Below, one piece after another: positions 10,290 through 20,528 of a stretch of 64,000 bases of DNA. Where the stretch lies: the NCBI GenBank assembly GCA_039193195.1, contig JBCCWS010000001.1, positions 257,338 through 321,337 of the forward strand, in the 5' to 3' direction. This stretch comes from Pseudomonadota bacterium. GTDB taxonomy: Bacteria; Pseudomonadota; Gammaproteobacteria; Steroidobacterales; JBCBZW01. The translations under genes were made by a program, and so were the position numbers. The notes under the pieces were generated by a model. It was not told the DNA's origin and did no database searches. It saw nothing but the letters and a program-made list of their open reading frames with translations. Within the stretch, counting starts at the first letter, position 1, and each line of letters begins with the position of its first letter.

Positions 10290-13046
10290 ATGGCAAATAT
10301 TCTTACCAGCGTCTTCGGTAGCGCCAACCAGCGTCTGCTCAAGCGCTACGGCAAAGTGGTCAAGAAGACCAACGCGCTCGAGTCTGAATTCGAGCAGCTG
10401 AGCGACGAGCGCTTGCGCGGAAAGACGGAAGAGTTCCGCGAGCGCCTCGCGGGCGATGCGGAGCTCGATTCGCTGATTCCGGAGGCCTTCGCGGCCGTGC
10501 GTGAAGCCGCTCGGCGCACGCTGGGATTGCGCCACTACGATGTGCAGCTGATCGGCGGGATGACCTTGCATGAAGGCAAGATTGCAGAGATGCGCACCGG
10601 TGAGGGTAAGACCCTGGTGGCCACTCTCGCGGCCTATTTGAACGCCCTGCCAGGAAAGGGCGTGCACGTGGTCACGGTCAACGAGTACCTGGCGGGTCGC
10701 GATGCCGAATGGATGGGCCCGATCTATCGCTTCCTCGGCCTTGAAGTCTCCGCCATCCGCTCGGGTCAGGACCCGATAGGCAAGCGCGAGGCCTATGCAG
10801 CGGACATCACCTACGGCACCAACAACGAGTTTGGTTTCGATTACCTTCGCGACAACCTCGCCTTCCGCACCGAGGACAAGGTTCAGCGTGACCTAGCGTT
10901 CTCAATCGTTGACGAGGTGGACTCTATCCTCATCGACGAAGCCCGTACGCCGCTGATCATCTCCGGCCCGGCCGACGGCGGCACGGAGCTCTACGCACGG
11001 GTCAACGGTTTAGTGCCCCGCCTCAAACGTCAGGCAGATGAGGAGGGAGAGGGCGATTTCTGGGTCGATGAGAAGGCCAAGCAGGTGCATCTGTCCGAGG
11101 ATGGCCTGGTCAAGGTGGAGGAGCTGCTGGTTCAAGCCAAGCTCCTCGACGGTGGCGAGAGCCTGTACGCACCGGCCAACATCGGCTTGCTGCATCACCT
11201 CACGGCTGGCCTGCGCGCGCACGCGATCTACCATCGCGACGTGGACTACATAGTCAAAGACGGTCAGGTAGTGATCGTTGACGAGTTCACCGGTCGCACG
11301 ATGCCGGGTCGCCGCTGGGGAGATGGTCTGCATCAGGCGATCGAAGCCAAGGAGGGTTTGCGGGTCAATCAGGAAAACCAGACCCTGGCCTCCATCACCT
11401 TCCAAAACTACTTCCGCATGTACGACAAGCTCGCGGGGATGACCGGTACGGCCGATACGGAAGCCTTCGAGTTCCAGCAGATCTACGGCCTCGAGGTGGC
11501 GGTGATCCCCACCCACAGAGACATGGTGCGCAAGGACCATCCAGATCTCGTGTTTCTCAACGAGGAGGACAAGTTCACCTCGATCGTGGAGGAGATCAAG
11601 GATTGCTACGAGCGCGGGCAGCCCGTCCTCGTTGGGACCACCTCAATCGACAACTCCGAGCGCCTTGCTGCGGTCCTGCGCAAGGAGAAGATCAAGCATG
11701 AAGTGCTCAACGCCAAGCAACACGAGCGTGAGGCAGCGATCGTTGCCCAGGCCGGACAACCGGGCGCCATCACTATCGCCACCAACATGGCCGGTCGCGG
11801 CACCGACATTGTGCTTGGCGGCAACCTAGACTCGGAGCTCAGCGATATCGCCGAGGAGAGCTCGCAAGCGCGCGAGGACACGAGGAAGGACTGGGAAGGG
11901 CGCCACCAGAAAGTGCTCGAGGCGGGTGGTCTGCACATCATCGGGACCGAGCGGCACGAGTCGCGTCGCATCGACAACCAGCTGCGCGGCCGTTCGGGTC
12001 GCCAGGGCGACCCCGGGTCGAGCCGCTTCTTCCTTTCCATGGAAGACAGCCTGATGAGAATCTTCGGCAATCCCGAGCGCACGCAGGGGCTGCTGAAGGG
12101 CGTCGGCATGAAGCCGGGCGAGGCGATCGAGTCCAAGATGCTCAGCGGGCAAATTGAGCGGGCTCAGCGCAAGGTCGAGGCGCATAACTTCGATATGCGC
12201 AAGGCGCTTCTTGAGTATGACGATGTCGCCAATGAGCAGCGTAAGGTGGTGTACAGCCAGCGCGGCGAGTTGATGAGCGCTGAGGAGATCGAAGACGCGG
12301 TCCACGGTATTCGCGAGGAGGTCGTCAATCGGGAGATCGACAACTTCATCCCGCCGGGTAGCGTGGAGGAGCAGTGGGATATCAGCGGTCTTGCGCACAT
12401 GGTCGAGAGTGACTTTGGCGCTAAGCTCGACCTCCAGCAATGGCTCGATACGGACGATGACCTCAACGAGGACGGCCTGCGCGCGAAGATCCTGCAGGCC
12501 CTCGATGAGCGCTACGCCGAGAAGGTGGAGCGCTACGGTGCAGAGATCGTGCGTCGGGTAGAGGCAACGGTCATGCTAGGCATTCTCGACCAGTACTGGA
12601 AAGAACATCTGGCCGCGATGGACTACCTGCGCCAGGGGATCGGACTGCGCAGCTACGCGCAGAAGAACCCGAAGCAGGAGTATAAGCGCGAGGCCTTTGA
12701 GATGTTCTCAGACATGCTCGAGCGGGTGAAGACCGAGGTTACCAAGCGCCTGTGCATGTTCGAGCTGCGCACCGAGGCAGACCCGCAAACGCTGGAGCGT
12801 CAGCGCGAAGCGGCGGCCAAGGCTCAGCTCGCGCAGGCTCGCGCTGCCCAAGAGGCAGCACCGGGCACCGGCACGGCGGCCCCAGGCCAGGCGCCCTCGC
12901 CAGCGCGCCGCGTCGGGGGCGGTGGAGGTGCACCCGCCGCGGCGGCTGCACCGGTCATGCGCGCTGAGCGCAAGGTTGGGCGCAACGAGCCCTGCCCTTG
13001 TGGTTCGGGTAAAAAGTACAAGCAATGCCATGGCAAGCTCACCTAA
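10290..13046 (+). CDS. secA: Preprotein translocase ATPase SecA
   Basis: Motor ATPase that drives unfolded proteins through SecYEG. The 918-residue protein has the Walker [12 protein letters not shown] (about 101-111), the Walker B region [20 protein letters not shown], the [13 protein letters not shown] motif of the second nucleotide-binding domain, and [15 protein letters not shown]. After a variable Ala/Pro-rich linker, the C-terminus ends in the zinc-binding SEC-C motif [16 protein letters not shown], used to bind SecB and phospholipid. The 200-base gap upstream has no evident secM-like gene. The Nudix/ThiE gene begins six bases after the stop. Confidence 0.98.
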   Translation: MANILTSVFGSANQRLLKRYGKVVKKTNALESEFEQLSDERLRGKTEEFRERLAGDAELDSLIPEAFAAVREAARRTLGLRHYDVQLIGGMTLHEGKIAEMRTGEGKTLVATLAAYLNALPGKGVHVVTVNEYLAGRDAEWMGPIYRFLGLEVSAIRSGQDPIGKREAYAADITYGTNNEFGFDYLRDNLAFRTEDKVQRDLAFSIVDEVDSILIDEARTPLIISGPADGGTELYARVNGLVPRLKRQADEEGEGDFWVDEKAKQVHLSEDGLVKVEELLVQAKLLDGGESLYAPANIGLLHHLTAGLRAHAIYHRDVDYIVKDGQVVIVDEFTGRTMPGRRWGDGLHQAIEAKEGLRVNQENQTLASITFQNYFRMYDKLAGMTGTADTEAFEFQQIYGLEVAVIPTHRDMVRKDHPDLVFLNEEDKFTSIVEEIKDCYERGQPVLVGTTSIDNSERLAAVLRKEKIKHEVLNAKQHEREAAIVAQAGQPGAITIATNMAGRGTDIVLGGNLDSELSDIAEESSQAREDTRKDWEGRHQKVLEAGGLHIIGTERHESRRIDNQLRGRSGRQGDPGSSRFFLSMEDSLMRIFGNPERTQGLLKGVGMKPGEAIESKMLSGQIERAQRKVEAHNFDMRKALLEYDDVANEQRKVVYSQRGELMSAEEIEDAVHGIREEVVNREIDNFIPPGSVEEQWDISGLAHMVESDFGAKLDLQQWLDTDDDLNEDGLRAKILQALDERYAEKVERYGAEIVRRVEATVMLGILDQYWKEHLAAMDYLRQGIGLRSYAQKNPKQEYKREAFEMFSDMLERVKTEVTKRLCMFELRTEADPQTLERQREAAAKAQLAQARAAQEAAPGTGTAAPGQAPSPARRVGGGGGAPAAAAAPVMRAERKVGRNEPCPCGSGKKYKQCHGKLT

Positions 13047-13052
13047 CGGTCG

Positions 13053-14057
13053 GTGAGCGAGGCGCGAAGCACCATCACGGTGGTCGCCGCCGTCTTGCGT
13101 GACGGTCGCGGAAGGGTGCTGTTGGCCGAGCGCCCGGCCGGCAAGGAGATGGCGGGTAAGTGGGAGCTGCCCGGCGGCAAAGTGAAGCCAGGCGAATCGC
13201 TTCACGAGGCGCTCGCTCGCGAGCTAGAGGAAGAGCTCGGGGTACGAACCTTATCGAGTCGACCGCTCCTACAGCTGGCTCACGACTATCCCGAACGCCG
13301 TGTGATACTGCACGCTCGCGAGGCGCGCTATGGGGGTGAACCGCGCTCGCAAGAAGGTCAAGCGCTGCGTTGGGTAGACCTGACCGACGCGGCTGCGTTT
13401 GCAAGGCTGAATCTTCTGGAAGCGGATGGCCCGATCGTTACCGCCATGCGCCTACCGGCCCGTTATCTGATTACTCCGCCTCGGCTGCCCCTGGGCGATG
13501 TGGAGGCCTTCCTCACGCGTGCCGCCGAGGCAGGTATTCGCCTCGTCCAGCTGCGCCAACCCGACACTGATCCGGCTTACCTTGGCGCGCTGTGCGCTGC
13601 CTTCGACCGCGTTGTAGGGGAGCGCTCGGCGCAGGGGAAGGTCAGTCCCACTTGGCTGCTGGGCGGAGATCCAGCGCAAACGCAAAAGTTAGCTGATAGG
13701 TCTGCAACCGTCGCCGGTCTACACCTGCCGGCGCGTTTTTTGGCGCAACTGCCTCACCTGCGAGAGTCTGCGGATCGGCGAGGGTGGCAGCTGATGTGTT
13801 CTTGTCACGATCCCGGCGAGCTCGCTGCCGCCAGCTCAGGAGGGGCGGACGCGGCGGTGCTTGGGCCGGTCTTGCCAACGCCCAGCCATCCGGGTGCGAA
13901 AGCGCTCGGTTGGGCGGGGTTTGCGCAGTGGGTGACGGATCTTCCGCTGCCTGTATTCGCAATCGGCGGTATGGACGATGGGCTTCTCACTGCCGCCTGG
14001 GAGGCGGGTGCCCAAGGTGTGGCGGGCATTCGCGGCGTGGCGCGGGCGAGCACCTAA
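13053..14057 (+). CDS. Nudix hydrolase fused to a thiamine phosphate synthase-like (ThiE/TenI) domain
   Basis: Two-domain protein of 334 residues. The N-terminal domain has a complete Nudix box, from G41 GKVKPGE to REL-EE (about 41-64), of the MutT type that hydrolyses oxidised nucleotides such as 8-oxo-dGTP. From about residue 135 a TIM-barrel ThiE/TenI-like domain follows, with GIRLVQLRQPD, CSCHDPGEL and the phosphate-binding VFAIGGMDDG. This fusion is known downstream of secA in gammaproteobacteria. Whether the second domain still makes thiamine phosphate is not shown by the sequence. The start is a GTG with little room after secA, so co-transcription is likely. It converges with yacG, nine bases away. 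Confidence 0.88.
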   Translation: MSEARSTITVVAAVLRDGRGRVLLAERPAGKEMAGKWELPGGKVKPGESLHEALARELEEELGVRTLSSRPLLQLAHDYPERRVILHAREARYGGEPRSQEGQALRWVDLTDAAAFARLNLLEADGPIVTAMRLPARYLITPPRLPLGDVEAFLTRAAEAGIRLVQLRQPDTDPAYLGALCAAFDRVVGERSAQGKVSPTWLLGGDPAQTQKLADRSATVAGLHLPARFLAQLPHLRESADRRGWQLMCSCHDPGELAAASSGGADAAVLGPVLPTPSHPGAKALGWAGFAQWVTDLPLPVFAIGGMDDGLLTAAWEAGAQGVAGIRGVARAST

Positions 14058-14066
14058 GCGCTTCGC

Positions 14067-14273
14067 TTAGTCGCCGTGGGGGCTTCGGGGAGGAGTCAGC
14101 GGCATTCCGTCCTCATCGAGAGCTGGATCGCCCGCAATACGGTGGCTCTCCTCGAACCACTCTCCGAGGTCGATGAGCTTGCAACGTCGACTGCAAAATG
14201 GGCGATGGGGAGAGGCTTCGCTCCACTCCACTTGAGTCTCGCAGGTTGGGCAGGTAACCAGGGCGTGCGCCAT
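14067..14273 (-). CDS. yacG: Zinc-binding protein YacG, DNA gyrase inhibitor family
   Basis: Small zinc protein of 68 residues whose E. coli relative binds GyrB and inhibits gyrase. Four cysteines, C8, C11, C27 and C31, in the pattern CPTC...FCSRRC are the zinc ligands, followed by [17 protein letters not shown], which is diagnostic of YacG. The C-terminal tail is short and acidic, then proline-rich. It is the last gene of the minus-strand run pilB-pilC-pilD-coaE-zapD-yacG, ten bases after zapD. Confidence 0.93.
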   Translation of the reverse strand: MAHALVTCPTCETQVEWSEASPHRPFCSRRCKLIDLGEWFEESHRIAGDPALDEDGMPLTPPRSPHGD

Positions 14274-14283
14274 CGCCGTGGAC

Positions 14284-15087
14284 TCAGCAACAGGCGAGCA
14301 GGAAGTCGACGTCGTCCGTCACCATCTCCGCTCGGTGGGTCATGCCTCGCCACTCGCGAAAGCGCACGGTGAATCGGTGCTGGCTGCCGCTGATTTCGGG
14401 GTAGCGAAGGCTGTCTAGGGGCAGGCCCACGCGCACTAGCTGAACCGTCGTCCCCTTCTCCAGGGGTTGCTCGTATAGGCCGCCGCTCGCCGTGCGCGGG
14501 CTAGCGTCCGCGCCTTCGCGCGTCAGCCACACTACTTCCTTGATTGCCTCTTCCAACGGTCCTAGGTGGGTGAGCCAGTAGTCGAGGTCACCGCTGCGCT
14601 CGGGGTAGGGACGGGAAGACCAGTGCTTGAAGTCCGGTAGATCGAACTCGCAGGTGCCGCCAGGGATGGCGCTGCGCATGTTGATCGCGCTTAGAAACTC
14701 ATTGGCACGTAGTTCGCTGAGGAAGCGATCCCCGGCTTCTCCGAGGACCGTGGCGCAGCGCTGCACTCGCTCCAATAGCGTGCGCAGGCGCGCGTCGTCG
14801 ACGCCGGGGAAGGCGCGGAAGCTCTCGAGCTTCTGAGCCTGCCGATCGAGTTCCTTGAGCACGTCACTGCGGCTGTCGCCCCGGTTGAGGATGGCGAGTG
14901 TCTCGAGCAACGCCCCGATCGCGCTCCGGCTATGCCACGCATCCTCGCCCCGTGCGAAGAAGCGGGTCTGACGGAACAAGTAGTCGAGGCGCAGAAATGT
15001 ACGCATGCGCTCAGTGAGCGGCAGCTCGTAGGTCACGCTCTCACTGGCCTCATCGAGGCCGGAAAGATGCGTAGCAGCGTGTGACAT
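14284..15087 (-). CDS. zapD: Cell division protein ZapD
   Basis: FtsZ-associated protein that bundles FtsZ filaments. The 267-residue protein starts a conserved region with [21 protein letters not shown], has a helical first half and the [13 protein letters not shown] segment at the domain junction, then a beta-rich C-terminal part with [11 protein letters not shown]. The gene lies between coaE and yacG, the usual gammaproteobacterial order, with short spacing that suggests one transcript. Length fits the family (about 250 residues). Confidence 0.93.
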   Translation of the reverse strand: MSHAATHLSGLDEASESVTYELPLTERMRTFLRLDYLFRQTRFFARGEDAWHSRSAIGALLETLAILNRGDSRSDVLKELDRQAQKLESFRAFPGVDDARLRTLLERVQRCATVLGEAGDRFLSELRANEFLSAINMRSAIPGGTCEFDLPDFKHWSSRPYPERSGDLDYWLTHLGPLEEAIKEVVWLTREGADASPRTASGGLYEQPLEKGTTVQLVRVGLPLDSLRYPEISGSQHRFTVRFREWRGMTHRAEMVTDDVDFLLACC

Positions 15088-15140
15088 GCGCTATTTGTAC
15101 TCCACGTCGTGCGGCACGGCAATAAAGCTTGCCGCGCGAC

Positions 15141-15776
15141 TCACCGACCGCGCGCTCTAGCGAGCACCGTGTACTGCGCGTGGAGGCGAGCGACCTCCGC
15201 CTCGAGATCGCGAAGGTCACCGTCATTTACCAGTACATCGTCGGCGATGACCAAGCGGGACGCTCGGGTTGCCTGTGCCGCCAAAACGCGACGCGCCGCT
15301 TCCTCCGTCGCGCCGTCGCGGCGCATCAGTCGCTCGAGCTGCGTGTCGGGATCGCAGTCGATGACCAGCACGCGGTCGACGCGGTCCACCGCGCCCCCTT
15401 CCGCCAGGAGTGGAATTACTACCACGCAGTAGGAGGTTTGCACTCCTTCGATCTGCCCGCGTGCCGCTTTCCAGATCCGCGGGTGCAGGATTTCCTCCAG
15501 GCGTCGGCGAGCCGTAGCGTCGGCGAACACGATCCCGCGCAGGCGAGCCCGATCGAGGGCGCCGTCGGGTCGCAGGACGCGCTCGCCGAATGCCTGCACG
15601 ACCTCGCGCAGGCCCGCCGTGTCCGGCTCGACCACCTCTCGGGCGAGCACATCCGTGTCGATCACAGGCACGCCCAAGCGGGCGAAGTGATCGCTGACCG
15701 CAGTTTTTCCGCTGGCGATACCGCCAGTGATACCGATCTTCAGCGCCCGGGTGGGATTGTCGTCTGGCGGCGTCAT
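15141..15776 (-). CDS. coaE: Dephospho-CoA kinase
   Basis: Catalyses the last step of coenzyme A synthesis, phosphorylating dephospho-CoA with ATP. I chose ATG 15776, giving 211 residues; AAGG lies a few bases before it, and longer readings would overlap pilD. The P-loop is GITGGIASGKTAV near residues 16-28. VIDTDVLAREVVEPD and the LEEILHPRI segment match the family, as does the lid region LMRRDGATEEAARR. The gene is 20 bases downstream of pilD in the same operon. Confidence 0.95.
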   Translation of the reverse strand: MTPPDDNPTRALKIGITGGIASGKTAVSDHFARLGVPVIDTDVLAREVVEPDTAGLREVVQAFGERVLRPDGALDRARLRGIVFADATARRRLEEILHPRIWKAARGQIEGVQTSYCVVVIPLLAEGGAVDRVDRVLVIDCDPDTQLERLMRRDGATEEAARRVLAAQATRASRLVIADDVLVNDGDLRDLEAEVARLHAQYTVLARARGR

Positions 15777-15796
15777 CCTTGCGCCCTTGAGTTCTG

Positions 15797-16684
15797 TTAG
15801 CGCAGGTAGAAGGCGGTGAGCTGCTCGCCGTAGAGCATTGCGAGCCAGCCGGCGGCGGCGAGGAAGGGGCCAAAGGGCATCGGCTTGTCCCGCGACAGCT
15901 TGCCGCTCGCGATCAGGGCGACGCCCACGATCGCACCGACCACGGCCGACAGCAGCACGATTAGCGGCAGGGCCAACCAGCCGAGCCATGCACCCAAGGC
16001 AGCCAGTAACTTGAAGTCACCGAACCCCATGCCTTCCTTGCCCGTGAGTAGCTTGAACCCCATGTAAACCGACCACAGGCTGAGGTAGCCTGCGATCGCG
16101 CCTGTAATCGCAGATGCCGGACTCAGGGCAAGCGCTTCGCGGCTCACCTGACCCCCTCCCCACAGGCTCACGAGCAGCGCTGCCCAGAGCAGTGGTTGAG
16201 TGATGCTGTCGGGAAGGTAGGTCGTGTCGAAGTCGATTAGCGCTAGGGCGAGCAGGGCCCAGGTAATCCCCAGTGCCAGGAGCATCTCCGCGGAGGCGCC
16301 GAAGCGAAGCGCGACGAGTGCGCTAAGGGCAGCGCTCGCCAGCTCCACCAGGGGGTAACGCACGGAGATCGGCGTCTTGCAGGCGGAGCAACGGCCGCGC
16401 AGGAGTAGCCAGGAGATGACCGGGATGTTCTCGACGGCGGTGATTTGATGTCCGCAGGCTGGGCAGGCTGAACGGGGGACGAGCAGATTGTAGGGCGCCG
16501 AGGGCTCGGCGCTCGGGGCCTGGCCCGTGAGCTCCGCGCATTGCTGGCGCCAGTCGGTCTCCATCATGCGCGGCAGGCGATGGATCACCACGTTCAGGAA
16601 GCTGCCGACCAACAGACCGAGCAGCGTGACGGTGCTGACGAGAAGAGCCGAGTAAGCGGCGAGCAGCTCGATAAGGGCGCTCAC
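15797..16684 (-). CDS. pilD: Prepilin peptidase / N-methyltransferase PilD
   Basis: Inner-membrane aspartyl protease (family A24) that cleaves the leader peptide of type IV prepilins and methylates the new N-terminus. The 295-residue protein has several membrane segments, and a cytoplasmic loop with two CxxC pairs, CPACG and CSACK, that bind zinc. The catalytic aspartates are in the first motif around LALIDFDTTYLPD and in the GxGD-type motif GMGFGDFKLLA. It follows pilC in the operon. Substrates in this window are PilA and, if it were intact, the second pilin. Confidence 0.96.
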   Translation of the reverse strand: MSALIELLAAYSALLVSTVTLLGLLVGSFLNVVIHRLPRMMETDWRQQCAELTGQAPSAEPSAPYNLLVPRSACPACGHQITAVENIPVISWLLLRGRCSACKTPISVRYPLVELASAALSALVALRFGASAEMLLALGITWALLALALIDFDTTYLPDSITQPLLWAALLVSLWGGGQVSREALALSPASAITGAIAGYLSLWSVYMGFKLLTGKEGMGFGDFKLLAALGAWLGWLALPLIVLLSAVVGAIVGVALIASGKLSRDKPMPFGPFLAAAGWLAMLYGEQLTAFYLR

Positions 16685-16724
16685 CGCTGAAGGTGATTCA
16701 ACGATCGGCCAACGACTTCTCCCA

Positions 16725-17945
16725 TTAGCTCACCACCGAGGCCATCTTGAAGATCGGCAGATACATGGCTACGACCAGGCCGCCCACTAGCACGCCCAAT
16801 ATCGCCATGATGAGAGGCTCCAGCAGGCTCGAGAGGCTGTCTACGGCGTTGTCCACGTCCTCTTCGTAGAAGTCCGCTACCTTGGCGTCCATCTGGTCGA
16901 TGGAGCCGGACTCCTCGCCGATGGAGATCATCTGAACCACCATATTGGGGAACAGCTCTGTCGACTCCATGGAGCGATACAGGCGTTGGCCCGTGGCGAC
17001 CTCGTCGCGCATGCGCAGAATGGCGCTCTCGTAGACGTGGTTGCCCGAGGCCCCGGCCACGGACTCCAAGGCTTCGACCAGGGGAACGCCGGCGCTGAAC
17101 ATGGTCGAGAGCGTGCGCGCGAAGCGCGCGATGGATGCCTTACGCAGGATGGAGCCGAAGATCGGCATGCGCAGGGAAAGCACATCGAGGAAGACGCGCA
17201 GACGCTTGGAGCGTTTCTTAGCGAAGAGGAATCCCCACACGGCGGCGCCGCCGCCGAAGAGCATGCCTAGCCCGCCGGGGCCGCGCACGAACTCCGACGC
17301 GGTGATGACCATCTTGGTGAAGGTGGGCAGGTCGGCGCCAAAGCCCTTGAACATGTTCTCGAACTGGGGAATCACGAAGATCAGCAGGATCGCCGTGACC
17401 ACCAGGGCGACGACCAACACCGCCATCGGGTAGAACAGGGCCTTCTGAATCTTCTTTTTGATCGCCTCGGTCTTCTCCTTATAGGTGGCGATCTTGTCGA
17501 GCAGCGTCTCCAGGGCACCGGCCTGCTCGCCCGCTTCGACGAGGTTCACGAATAGGTCGTCGAAGTAGAGCGGGTGCTTGGCCAGCGACTCGGCGAGGCT
17601 CGTGCCGCCTTCCACGCTTGCCTTGATCGAGAGCACCAGCTTTTGCATCGCCGGTTTCTCGTGGCCGTTGCCGATGATCTCGAAGGCCTGCACCAGCGGA
17701 ACGCCGGAGGTCATCATGGTGGCTAGCTGGCGTGAGAACAGCGCGATGTCCGTGGTGGTAATCGTGCCCTCGGACATGGGCTTGCGCTGCTTTCGAATTC
17801 TCGACGGCAGCACGCCTTGGCGGCGCAGCTCCGAGCGGACAGCGGTCTCGCTGGCGGCGATGGTCTTGCCCTTGACGCGGTTGCCGCGGCGATCCTTGCC
17901 CTCCCACAGGAAGGGGATCTGCTTGACGGTAGCGGTCTCAGCCAT
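16725..17945 (-). CDS. pilC: Type IV pilus inner-membrane platform protein PilC
   Basis: Integral membrane protein on which the assembly ATPase PilB acts during pilus extension. The 406-residue protein has two T2SSF cytoplasmic domains (about 75-195 and 280-400) and three membrane segments, near 175-200, 225-250 and 380-400. Family signatures are FSRQLATMMTSGVPLVQAFEIIG and the repeated FARTLSTMFSAGVPLVEALE in the second domain. It lies between pilB and pilD, about 50 bases from the former. Confidence 0.96.
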   Translation of the reverse strand: MAETATVKQIPFLWEGKDRRGNRVKGKTIAASETAVRSELRRQGVLPSRIRKQRKPMSEGTITTTDIALFSRQLATMMTSGVPLVQAFEIIGNGHEKPAMQKLVLSIKASVEGGTSLAESLAKHPLYFDDLFVNLVEAGEQAGALETLLDKIATYKEKTEAIKKKIQKALFYPMAVLVVALVVTAILLIFVIPQFENMFKGFGADLPTFTKMVITASEFVRGPGGLGMLFGGGAAVWGFLFAKKRSKRLRVFLDVLSLRMPIFGSILRKASIARFARTLSTMFSAGVPLVEALESVAGASGNHVYESAILRMRDEVATGQRLYRSMESTELFPNMVVQMISIGEESGSIDQMDAKVADFYEEDVDNAVDSLSSLLEPLIMAILGVLVGGLVVAMYLPIFKMASVVS

Positions 17946-17998
17946 GTGTACGTTGCTCTCGCGATTGAGTGTGCTTGAGGGCTCAGCGGCCCAAACGA

Positions 17999-19732
17999 TC
18001 AGTCGACGGTGACGCGGTTGATTTCTTCGAGACTCGTGATGCCGGCCATCGCCTTGTTCAGGCCGGCGCGGCGCAGGTCGTCCACGCCCTCGGCGCTGGC
18101 CTGATCGGCGATCTGCATAGCGTTGCCGCCTTCCATAATTATTCGCCCAATAGTCTCACTAACTGGCATCACCTGGTAGATACCCACGCGTCCCTTGTAG
18201 CCGTCGGTGCACTTCTTGCAGCCGACGGGTTTGTAGAGGGTGAAGTTGGGCGAATCCAAATCAGCCTCCGTGAAGCCCTCCTTGAGAAGGGCCTCGCGGG
18301 GGATATCGAGCTGTGTCTTGCAGTGCTCGCAGAGGCGCCGAGCCAGGCGCTGGGCGATGATCAGCGTCACCGAGCTCGCGATGGCGTAGGGCTTGACGCC
18401 CATGTCGACCATACGAGTGAGGGTCTTCGGCGCGTCGTTCGTGTGCAGCGTGGAGAGCACCAAGTGGCCTGTTTGCGCGGCCTTGATCGCGATCTCCGCC
18501 GTTTCCAGGTCACGAATCTCACCCACCATGATGATGTCGGGATCCTGACGCAAGAAGGCCTTGAGCGCCGAGGCGAAGGTCAGGCCGACCTTCGGGTTGA
18601 CGTTTACCTGGTTAATGCCAGGGAGGTTGATTTCCGCCGGATCCTCCGCCGTGGAGATGTTGCGATCCTCGGTGTTGAGGATGTTCAGACCCGTGTAGAG
18701 CGAGACAGTCTTACCGCTACCCGTTGGGCCGGTGACCAGGATCATGCCGTAGGGCTTGGAGAGCGCGTCTTCGTACAGCTCGCGCTGGTGGTCCTCGTAG
18801 CCGAGCATCTCGATGCCGAGCTTTGCGCTCGAGGGATCGAGGATACGCAGCACGATCTTCTCGCCGAACAGCGTCGGGCAGGTGTTGACGCGGAAGTCGA
18901 TCGCGCGCGTCTTGGACAGGCGCATCTTGATGCGGCCGTCCTGCGGCACCCGACGCTCGGCGATGTCCAGGCGAGACATCACCTTGAGGCGGGCCGACAC
19001 TTTACCGGCGAGCTGGACCGGAGGCGTCGCCACCTGCTTCAGCACGCCGTCCTGACGAGTGCGCACACGGAAGATCTTCTCGTAGGGCTCGAAGTGGACG
19101 TCCGACGCGCCCTTTTGGATGGCATCGAGCAAAATTTTGTTAACGAAGCGCACGATAGGCGCGTCTTCGACGTCATCGCGCGTGACGTCGTCCTTTTGCT
19201 CCTCATCAACGCTGTCGACCTCGAGGTTATCGAGATCTAGATCGTCATCGCCCGAGGGTAGGATGCTGCTAGAGTCCGCGGCCTCGAGCGCGCGGGAGAG
19301 ATGCTCCTGAAGCTTGTCGTCCTCCACCACCACGGCTTCGACGCTGCAGGCAGCGGCGAACTTGATTTCGTCAATGGCCGTGAGGTTGGTGGGATCGGAG
19401 ATGCCCACGAACAGGCGCTTGGCGCCGCGCTTGAGCAGCGGCAGCACCCGGTGCTTGGTCAGCAGATTCTCCGGAACCTGCTGAACAGTCTGGATATCTA
19501 CCTCCATGGCGTCCAGATCGAGCAGGGGCACGCCGAACTCGCTGGAGGCGGCAATAGCCAGATCACGAGGGTCGGCGAGCTGGTGCTCCACCAGGTAGCC
19601 GACAAGCGTCTTGCCCTTGTCCTTGGCCGTCTGCACGGCTTCCGCAAGGGTCGCCTCCTCGACGATCCCTTCCTGCAGGAGACGCCGCGGAAGGCCGCCC
19701 AGACCGGCGGTGTTTGCACTGGAGACTGCCAA
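17999..19732 (-). CDS. pilB: Type IV pilus assembly ATPase PilB
   Basis: Cytoplasmic hexameric ATPase that powers pilus extension. I chose TTG 19732 (577 residues), because AGGAG lies seven bases before it and the protein then begins LAVSSANTAGLGG, like other PilB proteins; a GTG at 19783 would add 17 residues without family features. An N-terminal MshEN-type domain is followed by the ATPase core with Walker A GPTGSGKTVSLYT (about 335-347), the aspartate box, Walker B DPDIIMVGEIRD, and a four-cysteine zinc motif, CEHC and CKKC, near the C-terminus. It heads the pilBCD-coaE-zapD-yacG run. Confidence 0.96.
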   Translation of the reverse strand: MAVSSANTAGLGGLPRRLLQEGIVEEATLAEAVQTAKDKGKTLVGYLVEHQLADPRDLAIAASSEFGVPLLDLDAMEVDIQTVQQVPENLLTKHRVLPLLKRGAKRLFVGISDPTNLTAIDEIKFAAACSVEAVVVEDDKLQEHLSRALEAADSSSILPSGDDDLDLDNLEVDSVDEEQKDDVTRDDVEDAPIVRFVNKILLDAIQKGASDVHFEPYEKIFRVRTRQDGVLKQVATPPVQLAGKVSARLKVMSRLDIAERRVPQDGRIKMRLSKTRAIDFRVNTCPTLFGEKIVLRILDPSSAKLGIEMLGYEDHQRELYEDALSKPYGMILVTGPTGSGKTVSLYTGLNILNTEDRNISTAEDPAEINLPGINQVNVNPKVGLTFASALKAFLRQDPDIIMVGEIRDLETAEIAIKAAQTGHLVLSTLHTNDAPKTLTRMVDMGVKPYAIASSVTLIIAQRLARRLCEHCKTQLDIPREALLKEGFTEADLDSPNFTLYKPVGCKKCTDGYKGRVGIYQVMPVSETIGRIIMEGGNAMQIADQASAEGVDDLRRAGLNKAMAGITSLEEINRVTVD

Positions 19733-19907
19733 GCTCTCGCTCCTGAAGACCTGAAGGGTCACGGGCCGTAACGCCCACAACACGCGCCGAGCAGTTTAAC
19801 GCAGCGCGCGGGGGCATCCTGTGACCTTTATCGGCAACTCGCGCTACTTAGTAAGGGAGAGCGACCTATGTCAAGTGACGCCGCTCGTTAGTTGGGCCAC
19901 AAGCGGC

Positions 19908-20370
19908 TCAGCGGCAGTGGGCGGGAAGCAGGGCCGAGGGCAGATCGCTGCTGGAACAGCTGTAGGCGAGATCGCTGCCCAGAGGCTCGCCGGTGAACGC
20001 GAGGTCGCCTTCGGCCTTCGCGCCAAGTCCCACGGTGAAGACCACAATGGCCTCGGAGCCTGTCCACGTCAGCGTCGTATCGGCGCCGAGGTACTGGCTC
20101 TTCGCCGCGGAGAGGTTGATGCCAGCATCCGCGGGTCTTCGGGGATTTCGCCGTTGATGTGGAACCATTCACGGCAGCAGGTCGACGTCGCGGCGCGCGA
20201 GCTGCACCACGTCCGCCAACTTGGCGCGGGTCACGAAGTTCGCGCACTGCGTGTTGGCCAGGCTGGCCAGCAAGGCGATGACAGCGACCACTGACCATCA
20301 GCTCGATGGGCGTAAAGCCGCGAACACGGCCGATTGAGGGTGCAAGCGCCTGAGTCGCCACGGGATCCAT
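19908..20370 (-). pseudogene. Decayed type IV pilin gene (second pilA copy)
   Basis: A pilin leader and methylation site are readable: from ATG 20370 the frame gives RVRG then FTPIELMV. One base too many near 20292 breaks the frame; the next frame continues VVAVIALLASLAN and CANFVTRAKLADVVQLARR, then stops near 20170. Short stretches in other frames give EWFHINGEIPEDP and then DAGINLSAAKSQYLG, ending in CSSSDLPSALLPAHCR, a typical pilin C-terminus with a disulfide cysteine pair. About three single-base indels would restore the gene. The fifth-residue glutamate is kept but the usual FTLIEL leucine is proline. It lies between pilB and pilA, where some relatives carry two tandem pilins. Confidence 0.82.
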
Positions 20371-20528
20371 CCCTAACCGATTCTTGTTTTTCCTGTGCTC
20401 ACCGCCGGGGCGGTGGTTGGCCTCGCGCCACTTGGATCCTCATCGTCGCGGATCGTGTCTGGGCCACTTTTCGCCGCCGAGTCTACTCAGTTTCGTCGGA
20501 TGGGCCAGCGTCTTTCCAGCTTCAGAGA

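Noticed and set aside
17969-19240. Long open frame (423 codons) on the plus strand over pilB
   Set aside because: Antisense shadow of a strongly conserved gene in GC-rich DNA, His/Arg/Val-rich with no recognisable domain.
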